Shown piece after piece: positions 15,014-23,331 of a stretch of DNA of 44,991 nt (position 1 is the stretch's first letter; every line of letters begins with the position of its first letter). Source of the stretch: an uncultured Clostridia bacterium (GTDB lineage Bacteria > Bacillota > Clostridia > Lachnospirales > Lachnospiraceae). A model generated the notes under the pieces. That model saw nothing but the letters and a program-made list of their open reading frames with translations. It was not told the origin of the DNA and did not search any database. The position numbers and the translations under genes are program-made. The stretch lies in NCBI GenBank assembly GCA_948472945.1, contig CAOKVX010000019.1:1-44991 (forward strand). Reading direction: 5' to 3'.

Positions 15014-15904
15014 TTATCTCTGATACTTCATTTTAACAATATTTGAAAACAATGAACGTATACCTCTTGATTTTTTCGCACCGGACTTGCCTCCCGACGC
15101 AAGGTTAAGCTTATATGCGATATTCTCATATGACTTTGACGCCGCCGCGTTAGGATATTCAAGTGATACCGGTTTCTGCTTCATAATTGATTTCTGGCAC
15201 TTTTCGTCGTACGGAATTAATCCGAGAAGTGAAAATTCTATCCCAAGAAACTTCTTTACAACTACGCTTAGTTTCTCAAACAGTTCTATTCCGTCCTCAT
15301 ACTTTGTCACACGGTTTCCAACCATCTTTATTGACACGTTTTTTTTGTCAAATCCGCCCCTGCGGTTTAATGTTTTTAACAGAGCATAAGCATCGGTAAT
15401 CGAAGTCGGCTCTGGAGTCGCAACCAACAGAAGCTCCTGACTGGCAACGACGAATTCCATAACCGAGTCGGATATTCCCGCGCCTGTATCTATTATTATA
15501 ATATCTGCCATCTGGTCAAGTTCGTACAGTTTTGTTATAAAACTTACCACCTGGTCTTTGTTCATGTTAGAAAGCTCTCTTATTCCGGAACCTCCAGATA
15601 AAAAACCTATATTCTCAGGGCCCGTCGTTATAACGTCGCTCAGGCTCTTTCCTTTGAACATAACATCGGCAAGCGTATACTTTGGCCTGATTCCAAGCAT
15701 AACTTCAACATTGGCAAGGCCGAAGTCCGCATCTATTATAATAACCCTGTTGCCCAGTCTTGATAAATGTATGGCAAGATTGACGGCAGTGCTTGATTTT
15801 CCAACTCCGCCTTTACCGCTTGTAACAGTAATCACTCTGGCAAGGCTTTCTTTGGACATTGCATTATTCTTTATGATACGTCTTAAATTTTCAGCCTGAT
15901 CCAT
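15014..15904 (-). CDS. flhG: MinD-like ATPase FlhG (FleN/YlxH)
   Basis: A ParA/MinD-type ATPase that, with FlhF, sets flagellar number and position. The 296 residues contain the deviant Walker A KGGVGKSS near residue 30, switch I/Walker B-like IDADFGLANVEVML, and IIIDTGAGIS. The N-terminal QAENLRRIIK segment resembles the activator helix that stimulates FlhF GTPase in B. subtilis. The C-terminal tail is basic (KKSRGIRSLFSNIVKMKYQR) and could be the amphipathic membrane-targeting helix. GGAGG lies 7 bases before the ATG at 15904, inside the end of flhF (14-base overlap), so the pair is coupled. Confidence 0.95.
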   Translation of the reverse strand: MDQAENLRRIIKNNAMSKESLARVITVTSGKGGVGKSSTAVNLAIHLSRLGNRVIIIDADFGLANVEVMLGIRPKYTLADVMFKGKSLSDVITTGPENIGFLSGGSGIRELSNMNKDQVVSFITKLYELDQMADIIIIDTGAGISDSVMEFVVASQELLLVATPEPTSITDAYALLKTLNRRGGFDKKNVSIKMVGNRVTKYEDGIELFEKLSVVVKKFLGIEFSLLGLIPYDEKCQKSIMKQKPVSLEYPNAAASKSYENIAYKLNLASGGKSGAKKSRGIRSLFSNIVKMKYQR

Positions 15905-17222
15905 CAAGTTTACCTCCCAGTAATTTTTTTGCGATATACTGTGTATCTATCTTTGAGAAATCATCCGGAACATTCTGGCCGTTTGTCACATATGACAGTC
16001 TGGCTCCGGTATTCCTTCTCACATTATATATATTTCCAATACACTTTGTCTCGTCCAGCTTTGTAAAAATAATATTGTAATCCGCAATATCGTTGTATAT
16101 CTCCACCAGCTCCAGCAAATCCACATATTTAGTAGTTATGCTAAGCGTCAAATAAACCTCTTTATCCTCAATTTTATCAAGCAGATTTTTTAAATCTTTC
16201 CGCTGATCAATGTTAAGGTGCGACCTTCCGGCAGTATCAATGAGAACATAGTCATAATCCTCAAATTCCCCAACCGCCTCCTCAATCTCCTCAGGAGAAT
16301 AAACAACCTTAAGCGGTACGTCAAGTATATTTGCGTAAGTTCTAAGCTGCTCAACCGCCGCTATTCTGTACGTGTCGGCGGTAATCATGGCAACGCTCAC
16401 TTTTTTATTAAGCTTTAAATCCGACACAATTTTGGCGATTGTAGTTGTCTTTCCGACACCTGTAGGCCCGATAAAAAACGAGTATTTGGGATTTCTCTCA
16501 TCTTCGCTGTAAATAAGCCGCGGCTGTCCAAGCCTTAACACAATTTTCTGATATATAAAACTAAGTACGGAGTTAATCGTCGTATCCGGCGATATCATAT
16601 CTTCAATTTCGTCGACAAGCTCTCTGGCGTACTCACTTGTAACCTCGGCATTTACAAGTTGCTCATAAATAAGCTCCCTGCAGGCATCAAGCTTCTGAAC
16701 CTTTTCACGCGATTCCCTGTCCGCCTCGTCTTCCTCCCCGCTGCCGGCGGAATCGGATGAAACTGTCTCTTTTTCCAGCTCCGACTTAATCCTGCTCTCG
16801 ATTAGATTCTGCAGACTATTATTCATGGAATCTAGTTTCTTTTCAAGATTCTTTACCTCGTCGTTTATAACAGCCTTCTCCTCTTTATTCTTGTCAGCTT
16901 TCCGCACTTTACGTCCCGCGTTTAACTCACCGCTCTTCATTGCCTGCTCAAGCGCATCGAGCGTATTGCTGTTAGGCACCAGCGGATTAGAGTTATCCTC
17001 CGGCTTTTCCCTGACCATATCAAATTTTTTTGCCGCCGGTTCCGCGGCAAGGTTGTCGTCAATAGCCGCAGTAACTTCAACTCTCGGCTTTAAGAATAGT
17101 CTCATAATACCCCTTGGCTGTATCTTTTTAATATTCATCACAACAGCGTCATTACCCAGCTCATTTTTTGCCAGCATAATAGCGTCAGTCTCAGTATCCG
17201 CAACATATTTCTTGATTAGCAC
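15891..17222 (-). CDS. flhF: SRP-type GTPase FlhF
   Basis: FlhF is a signal-recognition-particle family GTPase that marks the site of flagellar assembly at the membrane. The N-terminal domain (IKKYVADTETDAIMLAKNEL) is followed by a charged linker, then the NG domains with P-loop GPTGVGKTTTIAKI, DTAGRSHLN and TKLDETKCIG. I start at the GTG at 17222 because AAGGAGG lies 8 bases before it; a GTG six codons earlier would put that site inside the gene. This gives 443 residues and the usual N-terminus. It follows flhA by 20 bp and overlaps flhG. Confidence 0.95.
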   Translation of the reverse strand: MLIKKYVADTETDAIMLAKNELGNDAVVMNIKKIQPRGIMRLFLKPRVEVTAAIDDNLAAEPAAKKFDMVREKPEDNSNPLVPNSNTLDALEQAMKSGELNAGRKVRKADKNKEEKAVINDEVKNLEKKLDSMNNSLQNLIESRIKSELEKETVSSDSAGSGEEDEADRESREKVQKLDACRELIYEQLVNAEVTSEYARELVDEIEDMISPDTTINSVLSFIYQKIVLRLGQPRLIYSEDERNPKYSFFIGPTGVGKTTTIAKIVSDLKLNKKVSVAMITADTYRIAAVEQLRTYANILDVPLKVVYSPEEIEEAVGEFEDYDYVLIDTAGRSHLNIDQRKDLKNLLDKIEDKEVYLTLSITTKYVDLLELVEIYNDIADYNIIFTKLDETKCIGNIYNVRRNTGARLSYVTNGQNVPDDFSKIDTQYIAKKLLGGKLDGSG

Positions 17223-17242
17223 AACTGCTTCCTCCTTCACAC

Positions 17243-19282
17243 TTATGTCTGCGCCGTCACCATACCTACGGACTGCAGTTCAACATCTGTCTCTATCTCA
17301 TTATATGATATAACAATCAAATCTCTGAACTGCTCCTCTGTAAGTTTCTTAAAGTACATTCTGACTATAGGCGAGGTAATAATAATCGGGCTCTTGCCAA
17401 GGTCCTCAAGTTTACCTGATTCCACCCTCAGTGAATCGAAGATTCCTCTTGTAATGTCAGGGTCAAGCGCAAGATACGAGCCCTGCTCCGTCTGTTTTAC
17501 GGAATCCATTATCTTCTGTTCAATAACCGGGTCAAGCGTAATAACGCTAGTCATTTCATTCTTAGGGAAAAACTTATTTGAAATAGCCCTCTTTAAACTC
17601 TGCCTTGCATATTCCGTGAGAACATCAGTATCCCTTGTGGTAGAGGCAAAGTCCGCTATCGTTTCAAATATTGTTACAAGGTCCCTTATAGAGATACCCT
17701 CGTCAAGGAGATTCTGCAGAATCTTCTGAATCTCACCGACACTTAAACACTTAGGCACAAGCTCGGTGATAAGCGTTGCATGCGACTCCTGAACATTGTT
17801 GATAAGGTTCTGAACATCCTGTCTCGTGAGAAGCTCTCCGAGATGTGCCCTTATAACCTCTGTAAGGTGTGTTGCGATAATTGATGGAGGGTCGACAACC
17901 GTATATCCGAGCGATTCCGCACGCTCCCTCTGACTCTCTGTTATCCACAGGGCAGGCAGATGGAACGACGGCTCAAACGTAGGGATACCTGATATTTCTT
18001 CCTCAACATATCCCGGACTCATGGCCATATAATGGTCAAACAATATCTCCCCCTCGCTTACCGGCACTCCTTTAATTTTAATTACATACTGGTTCGGGTT
18101 AAGCTGTATATTATCTCTAAGGCGAATCATTGGAACTACGCTTCCCAGCTCAAGGGCTATCTGCCTTCTTATCATTACAACCCTGTCGAGAAGGTCACCT
18201 CCCTGATTGACATCCGCAAGAGGGATAATTCCATAACCAAACTCAAGCTCAATAAAGTCAACCTGCAGAAGCGAAGTGACGTTTTCCGGTCTCCTTATCT
18301 CATCTGCAGAACTCTCCTCCTCGCTTATCTCAGACTCAATCTCCCTGATGCCCATATTGTCTGCCATCTTTCGTCCCACGATAATAAATATAATACCGTA
18401 TAATACGAATATATACCACTGCAGAGGCGTGAATATTCCAAGACCTATAAGGCTGCCTCCGACAATGTAGAGAACTCTAGGCGCTGAAAACAACTGTCCG
18501 AGTACAAGCTGGCTGACATCGGATTCCTTTGAAGCCTTTGTTACAAGAAGTCCTGTTGCAAGCGATATCATAAGTGAAGGAATCTGGCTGACAAGACCGT
18601 CTCCTATAGTCAGCAGCGCATACTTTCCCAGCGCGTCGTTAAATGTTCCTCCCTGATAAACCATACCGAGCGCAATACCGCCGATAAAGTTGAGAAATGT
18701 AATTATAAGACCTGCCGTAGCATCTCCCTTTACATACTTTGTAGCACCGTCCATAGAACCGAAAAAAGCCGCCTCGTCCTGAATCTTTTGGCGTCTCTCC
18801 CTAGCCTCGGCGTCCGTTATGGCTCCTGTATTGAGATCAGCGTCAATTGCCATCTGCTTACCCGGCATAGCGTCGAGCGTAAATCTTGCGGTTACCTCGG
18901 ACACTCGCTCCGAACCCTTATTGATAACCATAAACTGAATTATTATAAGTACTATAAATATAATTGCCCCGACTACGAGGTTTGAGCCTCCGACAAAATG
19001 ACCGAATGTTTCAACGACATTTCCGGCATACCCGGTAAGAAGAATATTTCTCGTAGAGGATACGTTAAGCGAAAGTCGGAACAGCGTCGTCATAAGCAAA
19101 AGCGTCGGAAAACTCGACATATTAATGGCTTCCGTAGAGAAAAGCGAGCTGAAAAGCGTCAGCATGGCAATTCCCATATTTATTGCAATAAGGAAGTCAA
19201 GAACTACAGGACTCATCGGAATAATCAAGAATAATATCGGACATAAAACAAACAATCCAATAATCATATCCTGTCTTTTCAT
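17243..19282 (-). CDS. flhA: Flagellar export gate protein FlhA
   Basis: FlhA forms the nonameric ring of the flagellar type III export gate. The 679-residue protein has about eight membrane segments in the first 310 residues and the FHIPEP signature RFTLDAMPGKQMAIDADLNT in the cytoplasmic loop. The C-terminal half is the soluble chaperone- and substrate-docking domain. GGGAGG lies 6-7 bases before the ATG at 19282, preferred over the ATG at 19297 that overlaps that site. Unlike most genes here it is separated from its upstream neighbour by about 150 bp holding structured DNA and a sigma-D-like -10 box. Confidence 0.97.
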   Translation of the reverse strand: MKRQDMIIGLFVLCPILFLIIPMSPVVLDFLIAINMGIAMLTLFSSLFSTEAINMSSFPTLLLMTTLFRLSLNVSSTRNILLTGYAGNVVETFGHFVGGSNLVVGAIIFIVLIIIQFMVINKGSERVSEVTARFTLDAMPGKQMAIDADLNTGAITDAEARERRQKIQDEAAFFGSMDGATKYVKGDATAGLIITFLNFIGGIALGMVYQGGTFNDALGKYALLTIGDGLVSQIPSLMISLATGLLVTKASKESDVSQLVLGQLFSAPRVLYIVGGSLIGLGIFTPLQWYIFVLYGIIFIIVGRKMADNMGIREIESEISEEESSADEIRRPENVTSLLQVDFIELEFGYGIIPLADVNQGGDLLDRVVMIRRQIALELGSVVPMIRLRDNIQLNPNQYVIKIKGVPVSEGEILFDHYMAMSPGYVEEEISGIPTFEPSFHLPALWITESQRERAESLGYTVVDPPSIIATHLTEVIRAHLGELLTRQDVQNLINNVQESHATLITELVPKCLSVGEIQKILQNLLDEGISIRDLVTIFETIADFASTTRDTDVLTEYARQSLKRAISNKFFPKNEMTSVITLDPVIEQKIMDSVKQTEQGSYLALDPDITRGIFDSLRVESGKLEDLGKSPIIITSPIVRMYFKKLTEEQFRDLIVISYNEIETDVELQSVGMVTAQT

Positions 19283-19307
19283 TATCTTTCCTCCCATCAG
19301 TTAATCT

Positions 19308-19315
19308 ATATCGGC
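19308..19315 (-). promoter_or_regulatory. Sigma-D-like -10 element before flhA
   Basis: The minus strand reads GCCGATAT here, a full match to the sigma-28/sigma-D -10 box. The expected TAAA -35 box 15-16 bases upstream is not present (AACG/GAAC instead), so a working promoter is doubtful. It lies 26 bp upstream of the flhA ATG. Confidence 0.3.
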
Positions 19316-19347
19316 TGTCAAAAAAACTGACCGTTCAATATAATGTG

Positions 19348-19427
19348 ATGCGCACAGCCGCATATGGATTTTTGCCGCTTTGCGGCTGCGGTTAGCGCAT
19401 GCTCACGGCAAATCAATAGACCGTGAG
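19348..19427 (-). other. Structured RNA island between flhB and flhA
   Basis: Two stem-loops fill most of this gap. The first (19402-19427) has perfect arms CTCACGG/CCGTGAG around 12 bases and begins 6 bp after the flhB stop. The second (19348-19400) pairs CAGCCGCA with TGCGGCTG around an 18-base loop, extended by ATGCGC/GCGCAT with an asymmetric bulge. A competing hairpin GCCGC-TTT-GCGGC (19374-19386) excludes the long one. No T tract follows, so simple termination is unlikely; mRNA processing, stability or regulation of flhA are possible. Confidence 0.6.
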
Positions 19428-19433
19428 ATATAA

Positions 19434-20552
19434 TTATGCCGTACCTTTCAGCCCATATACAAAGGCCAAAACTTCCGCAACCATCTGATACAATTCAGGC
19501 GGAATCGGCGAATCAAGCTCAACATTAAAGTATAACATACGGGCAAGCGGCTTATTTTCCACAATTTCAATTCTGTGATTCCTCGCCTCGGCTTTAATCT
19601 TTTCAGCGAGGAAATCGGCGCCCTTAGCAATTACGACAGGAGCGTCGTCAATGTCTCGGTTATATCGCAGCGCAACGGCAAGATGAGTAGGGTTTGTGAT
19701 GACGACATCAGCTTCCGGCAGACTCTGCATCATTCTTCTCTGTGACGCAGCCAGCATCTTATTCTTAATCTGTCCCTTTACCTGAGGGTCTCCCTCTGAG
19801 TTTTTGTACTCGTCCTTAACCTCCTGCTTTGACATCTTCATATCTTTTTTAAATTTAAGTTTCTGATATATAAAGTCTATAAATGCTATTACCAAAAATA
19901 TGACGCTAATCTTTAGTCCAAGCGAAACTACAATGTTGCTCACAAGCGCAACAGCCGAAAACAAATCAATCCTGTACAGCTCTGTGAGCAGTCCGCCCTC
20001 TGATTTCAGTGTTCCGACTATAACATACGACAAAATCGCAATCTTAACTATTGATTTTACCAGCTCGAACACCTTAGATTTTGAAAACATGTTCTTAAAT
20101 CCACTGATTGGGTTAATATTGCTGAGCTTTGGCTTCAAAGGCTTGGACGTAACTTTCCATTTTGCCTGAAGGGCGTTTGACAACACGGCCACAAAAAGAA
20201 TAACCATTATAAACGGCCCTGCAATTAATATAATTCTAAAAATACCGTATTTTAATATCTCTAGCGCCGAGTTCGTTGTAAATTCATCCGAAGTATATTT
20301 TTCAAACGACTCAAACGCAAACTTATACACACCTACAAAAGAATTAAGCAGATATCCCGCTCCAATCTTAAGAGCAAGAAACACAACAATAAGCGAAACA
20401 GCAATAGGTATATCTTTACTCTTTGCAACCTTTCCCTCATTTCTGGCATCCTGAAGCTTTTTAGTCGTAGGCTGTTCTGTTTTCTCTCCGCCCTCATCAT
20501 TCGCAAAGAGCTGAAGATTATACTTTATAATATAAACATTGTTATATTCCAT
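19434..20552 (-). CDS. flhB: Flagellar export switch protein FlhB
   Basis: FlhB is the export-gate component that switches substrate class from rod/hook to filament. The 372 residues comprise a short N-terminal segment with the family motif GGEKTEQPTTKKLQDARNEG, four membrane helices (about residues 45-230), and a cytoplasmic domain with the self-cleaving NPTH site near residue 287 (VVITNPTHLAVALRY). I start at the ATG at 20552, preceded by AGGTGG at 5 bases, instead of an upstream in-frame codon that would overlap fliR. The gene follows fliR by about 30 bp. Confidence 0.96.
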   Translation of the reverse strand: MEYNNVYIIKYNLQLFANDEGGEKTEQPTTKKLQDARNEGKVAKSKDIPIAVSLIVVFLALKIGAGYLLNSFVGVYKFAFESFEKYTSDEFTTNSALEILKYGIFRIILIAGPFIMVILFVAVLSNALQAKWKVTSKPLKPKLSNINPISGFKNMFSKSKVFELVKSIVKIAILSYVIVGTLKSEGGLLTELYRIDLFSAVALVSNIVVSLGLKISVIFLVIAFIDFIYQKLKFKKDMKMSKQEVKDEYKNSEGDPQVKGQIKNKMLAASQRRMMQSLPEADVVITNPTHLAVALRYNRDIDDAPVVIAKGADFLAEKIKAEARNHRIEIVENKPLARMLYFNVELDSPIPPELYQMVAEVLAFVYGLKGTA

Positions 20553-20583
20553 AAAGACCACCTGAACCACAAAATCATTATAC

Positions 20584-21360
20584 CTATGAATCCGGCGTAA
20601 TTGCACGCATCATAATACCAAGATATTCCCTCATCTCATCAAAAATGTAATCCGACACCATAGGCAGCGTTCCAACAATGATGAGCAAAACAATAAGCCC
20701 TGCAAAAACCTTAAGCTGCATACCGACAACAAACATATTCATCTGCGGCGCTATCTTAGTCAGCATTCCTAACACAATGTTCACTACGAGCATCACTGCA
20801 AAAATCGGAAGAACTATCCTGAACCCTATAATAAAAAAATCGACTATGAAAGTCTGCAGAATCTCATAGAGTGTTCTGTGGATAATAGCCTTTCCTACAG
20901 GCGCATATTTAAACGAATCAATTATTGCCTTGACTGTGTAATAGTGCATATTTGAAACTAAAAACAAAATTGATATCATCTGCGTATAATACGCTCCTGT
21001 AATTGATGTCTGCAGTCTGGTTGACGGGTCCATCATATTTGCCATTGAAAGACCAATATCCATATCAATTATCCTACCGGAGAAATTAACTATATAAAGG
21101 CAGGCGTTAGTTATGAACCCTAAAACCAACCCTACAATGCTTTCCTGTAAAATCAGTATAGAATAACTGATAAGTCCCGCTGTCTCGGGCAGTTCAGCCG
21201 GAACCATATAATACACAAGTACGCCAAGAAATACAGCAAGTCCTACCTTAACCTTTGCGGGAATACGGGTAATGCTGAATATCGGCGCACTGTATATGAA
21301 TGCGGCCAGCCTTACGACTACCAATAAAAAAAATTCCAGATTCTCTACTGTAAACGTCAT
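20584..21360 (-). CDS. fliR: Flagellar export gate protein FliR
   Basis: FliR is a multi-pass subunit of the FliPQR export channel. The 258-residue protein has about six hydrophobic segments, the N-terminal FFLLVVVRLAAFIYSAPIF and the conserved region NFSGRIIDMDIGLSMANMMD near residue 95. It lies directly after fliQ and before flhB in the standard order. The upstream ribosome site is weak (GGATAG and GATGTGA only), so expression may depend on coupling with fliQ 12 bp upstream. Confidence 0.95.
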   Translation of the reverse strand: MTFTVENLEFFLLVVVRLAAFIYSAPIFSITRIPAKVKVGLAVFLGVLVYYMVPAELPETAGLISYSILILQESIVGLVLGFITNACLYIVNFSGRIIDMDIGLSMANMMDPSTRLQTSITGAYYTQMISILFLVSNMHYYTVKAIIDSFKYAPVGKAIIHRTLYEILQTFIVDFFIIGFRIVLPIFAVMLVVNIVLGMLTKIAPQMNMFVVGMQLKVFAGLIVLLIIVGTLPMVSDYIFDEMREYLGIMMRAITPDS

Positions 21361-21372
21361 ATACTATCACAT

Positions 21373-21645
21373 CTATCCAATTAATTGCGGAAACAACTCA
21401 CACAGGTTCTGAAAAAAATTAACAATGCTGGTAATAATCCATGAACCGCATATAATCAAAGTCAAAAATATTCCAAGAAGCTTTGGCACAAACGTAAGCG
21501 TCTGCTCCTGTATCGAAGTAACCGTCTGAAATATGCTTATCACAAGACCTACAACAAGCGAAACAATAAGCATTGGCGCTGAACATTTAATAATGCACCA
21601 TACCATTTCCCTCGCAATGTCAATAACAATATCATCTGATATCAC
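21373..21645 (-). CDS. fliQ: Flagellar export gate protein FliQ
   Basis: FliQ is a small two-helix subunit of the FliPQR gate. The 90 residues have hydrophobic segments at about 16-38 and 55-76, with the characteristic SLVVGLVISIFQTVTSIQEQ and TLTFVPKLLG. The start is a GTG at 21645 with GGAG 8 bases upstream; no ATG is available nearby. Length is normal. Confidence 0.95.
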   Translation of the reverse strand: MISDDIVIDIAREMVWCIIKCSAPMLIVSLVVGLVISIFQTVTSIQEQTLTFVPKLLGIFLTLIICGSWIITSIVNFFQNLCELFPQLIG

Positions 21646-21659
21646 TCAACCATCTCCAG

Positions 21660-22499
21660 TTAACCATAAAATGTTCGGACAATCTGCCCTATAACGAGAT
21701 TCCATCCATCCGCCAAAACAAACAGCAGTATCTTAAACGGCATTGATATAGTTGTCGGAGGCAGCATCATCATACCCATCGACATAAGCGTCGAAGACAC
21801 AACCATATCTATTACAATAAATGGCAGATAAATCAAAAATCCCATAATCATGGCTTTTCTAAGTTCGCCAATCATAAAAGCAGGTATCAGCGTACTCGTA
21901 GGTATTTCATTATAATTCTCAAGCTGCTGTTCATTACCTGATATTTCAAGGAAGAGCTTCAAATCTTTTCTGTTTGTCTGCTCAAACATAAACGTTCTGA
22001 GCGGCTCAATACCGGCTTCAATAGCCTGCTCCTGACTGATTTCACCCGCCTCAAAAGGTTTAATAGCATTGTCATTAATCTGCGTAAGCGTTGGGGACAT
22101 GATGAAAAATGTAAGAAACAGCGCCAGTCCGACTAACACCTGATTGGGCGGCGAGCTCTGTAGTCCCATTGCCGTCCTCGTAAAATTGAGGACAATAATA
22201 ATTCGCGTAAACGATGACACCATCAACAATATAGACGGTGCTATCGCCAAAACACTTAAAGTGAGCAGAATCCTGAGTGTAGCGGACATCGACGTACTGC
22301 CGGAGTTTGTTGTTATATCCAGATGGAAATTATCATCCGGAGACGCATCAGAAGCTGTGCTGTCTTCAATCTCATCGACAGACGATGCACTGGCGCTCAC
22401 TGAATTCAGGGTAGCACAAAAAAAGGTTAATAAACAAACCATAACGACAAGACTCAAAACCCTGAATACATTTTTAAGTCTCTTATATGCTACTCTCAT
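21660..22499 (-). CDS. fliP: Flagellar export gate protein FliP
   Basis: FliP is the core subunit of the FliPQR export channel. The 279 residues begin with a cleavable-type signal segment (VLSLVVMVCLLTFFCATLNS), then a short Ser/Asp-rich stretch, and four membrane helices including FTRIIIVLNFTRTAMGLQSS and PNQVLVGLALFLTFFIMSP. The C-terminus has MLPPTTISMPFKILLFVLAD. I use the ATG at 22499, with AAAGG 9 bases upstream, over the TTG three codons earlier. The gene follows fliO by 25 bp and precedes fliQ by 14 bp. Confidence 0.96.
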   Translation of the reverse strand: MRVAYKRLKNVFRVLSLVVMVCLLTFFCATLNSVSASASSVDEIEDSTASDASPDDNFHLDITTNSGSTSMSATLRILLTLSVLAIAPSILLMVSSFTRIIIVLNFTRTAMGLQSSPPNQVLVGLALFLTFFIMSPTLTQINDNAIKPFEAGEISQEQAIEAGIEPLRTFMFEQTNRKDLKLFLEISGNEQQLENYNEIPTSTLIPAFMIGELRKAMIMGFLIYLPFIVIDMVVSSTLMSMGMMMLPPTTISMPFKILLFVLADGWNLVIGQIVRTFYG

Positions 22500-22524
22500 G
22501 ATTACCAACCTTTACTTTTATACT

Positions 22525-22902
22525 TTACTCTTCATTATGTTTTTTTAATTTCTTCATGATATCAGAAAAACTGACCTTTTCAGCAGTCTGACTCTCATCC
22601 CTCAAAATTATGTCTTCCTCTTTCAGCTCTGCAATATAAGTAATATTCTCTTTACTTACGGCTATAACAAAATATCTCCTTGTACCGGCTCTTATAATCT
22701 GTATATATTTTGTCTGCGACAGCCTAAACGTTTCAACAACCTGAATATTGGCTGCTCTCTGCTGTGTAAAGCTGCTTTTGCCAATCCATCTCGACGTATA
22801 GTATGTCGCACACAATATTAAAATAAATACAATAATCAGCCCAATTAACTGAAGAATATTACCGATTGTTCCGCTTAAAAGAATATTACAGTATACATAC
22901 AT
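22525..22902 (-). CDS. fliO: Flagellar biosynthesis protein FliO/FliZ
   Basis: FliO (called FliZ in Bacillus) helps assemble the FliP hexamer of the export gate. The 125-residue protein has one strong membrane segment (about residues 11-33, LIGLIIVFILILCATYYTSR) and a cytoplasmic beta-rich domain (ANIQVVETFRLSQTKYIQII, GTRRYFVIAVSKENITYI). This is the short, variable FliO type. Its start overlaps the last base of cheY. Identification rests on this architecture and on position between cheY and fliP, the same as in B. subtilis. Confidence 0.88.
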   Translation of the reverse strand: MYVYCNILLSGTIGNILQLIGLIIVFILILCATYYTSRWIGKSSFTQQRAANIQVVETFRLSQTKYIQIIRAGTRRYFVIAVSKENITYIAELKEEDIILRDESQTAEKVSFSDIMKKLKKHNEE

Positions 22903-23264
22903 TAACCTACAACCTTTTTAACTGCCTCAAGCACTCTTTCCTGATTAAAAGGCTTAACAATGAAATCCCTGGCACCAGACTGAATTGACTCAATAACCAT
23001 CGCCTGCTGTCCCATAGCAGAACACATAATCACGTTAGCTCCGGCATCAGTTTCCTTAATCTTCTTAAGCGCCTGAATACCATCCATCTCCGGCATTGTG
23101 ATATCCATCATTACAAGGTCAGGACTTGTTTCATTATATTTTTCAACCGCCTTAAGTCCATTCTCCGCCTCACCGGCAACCTCGTAGCCATTCTTTGTCA
23201 GAATGTCCTTAATCATCATCCTCATGAATGCTGCATCATCACAAATTAATACTCTTTTTGCCAT
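22902..23264 (-). CDS. cheY: Chemotaxis response regulator CheY
   Basis: CheY-P binds the motor switch (FliM and FliY) to change rotation bias. The 120 residues are a stand-alone receiver: Asp9-Asp10 acidic pair, phospho-acceptor Asp54 in VMMDITMPEMDG, the Thr/Ser region CSAMGQQ and the Lys of IVKPF. It lies between fliY and fliO as in Bacillus and clostridia. The ATG follows a purine-rich AGGAGAGG. A 67-bp AT-rich gap separates it from fliY; no clear promoter is visible there. Confidence 0.96.
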   Translation of the reverse strand: MAKRVLICDDAAFMRMMIKDILTKNGYEVAGEAENGLKAVEKYNETSPDLVMMDITMPEMDGIQALKKIKETDAGANVIMCSAMGQQAMVIESIQSGARDFIVKPFNQERVLEAVKKVVG

Positions 23265-23331
23265 AGTATTCCTCTCCTATTCACTTTATTAATATTTTAT
23301 AATGTGATTTAACATTAATACCTACAAAAGA

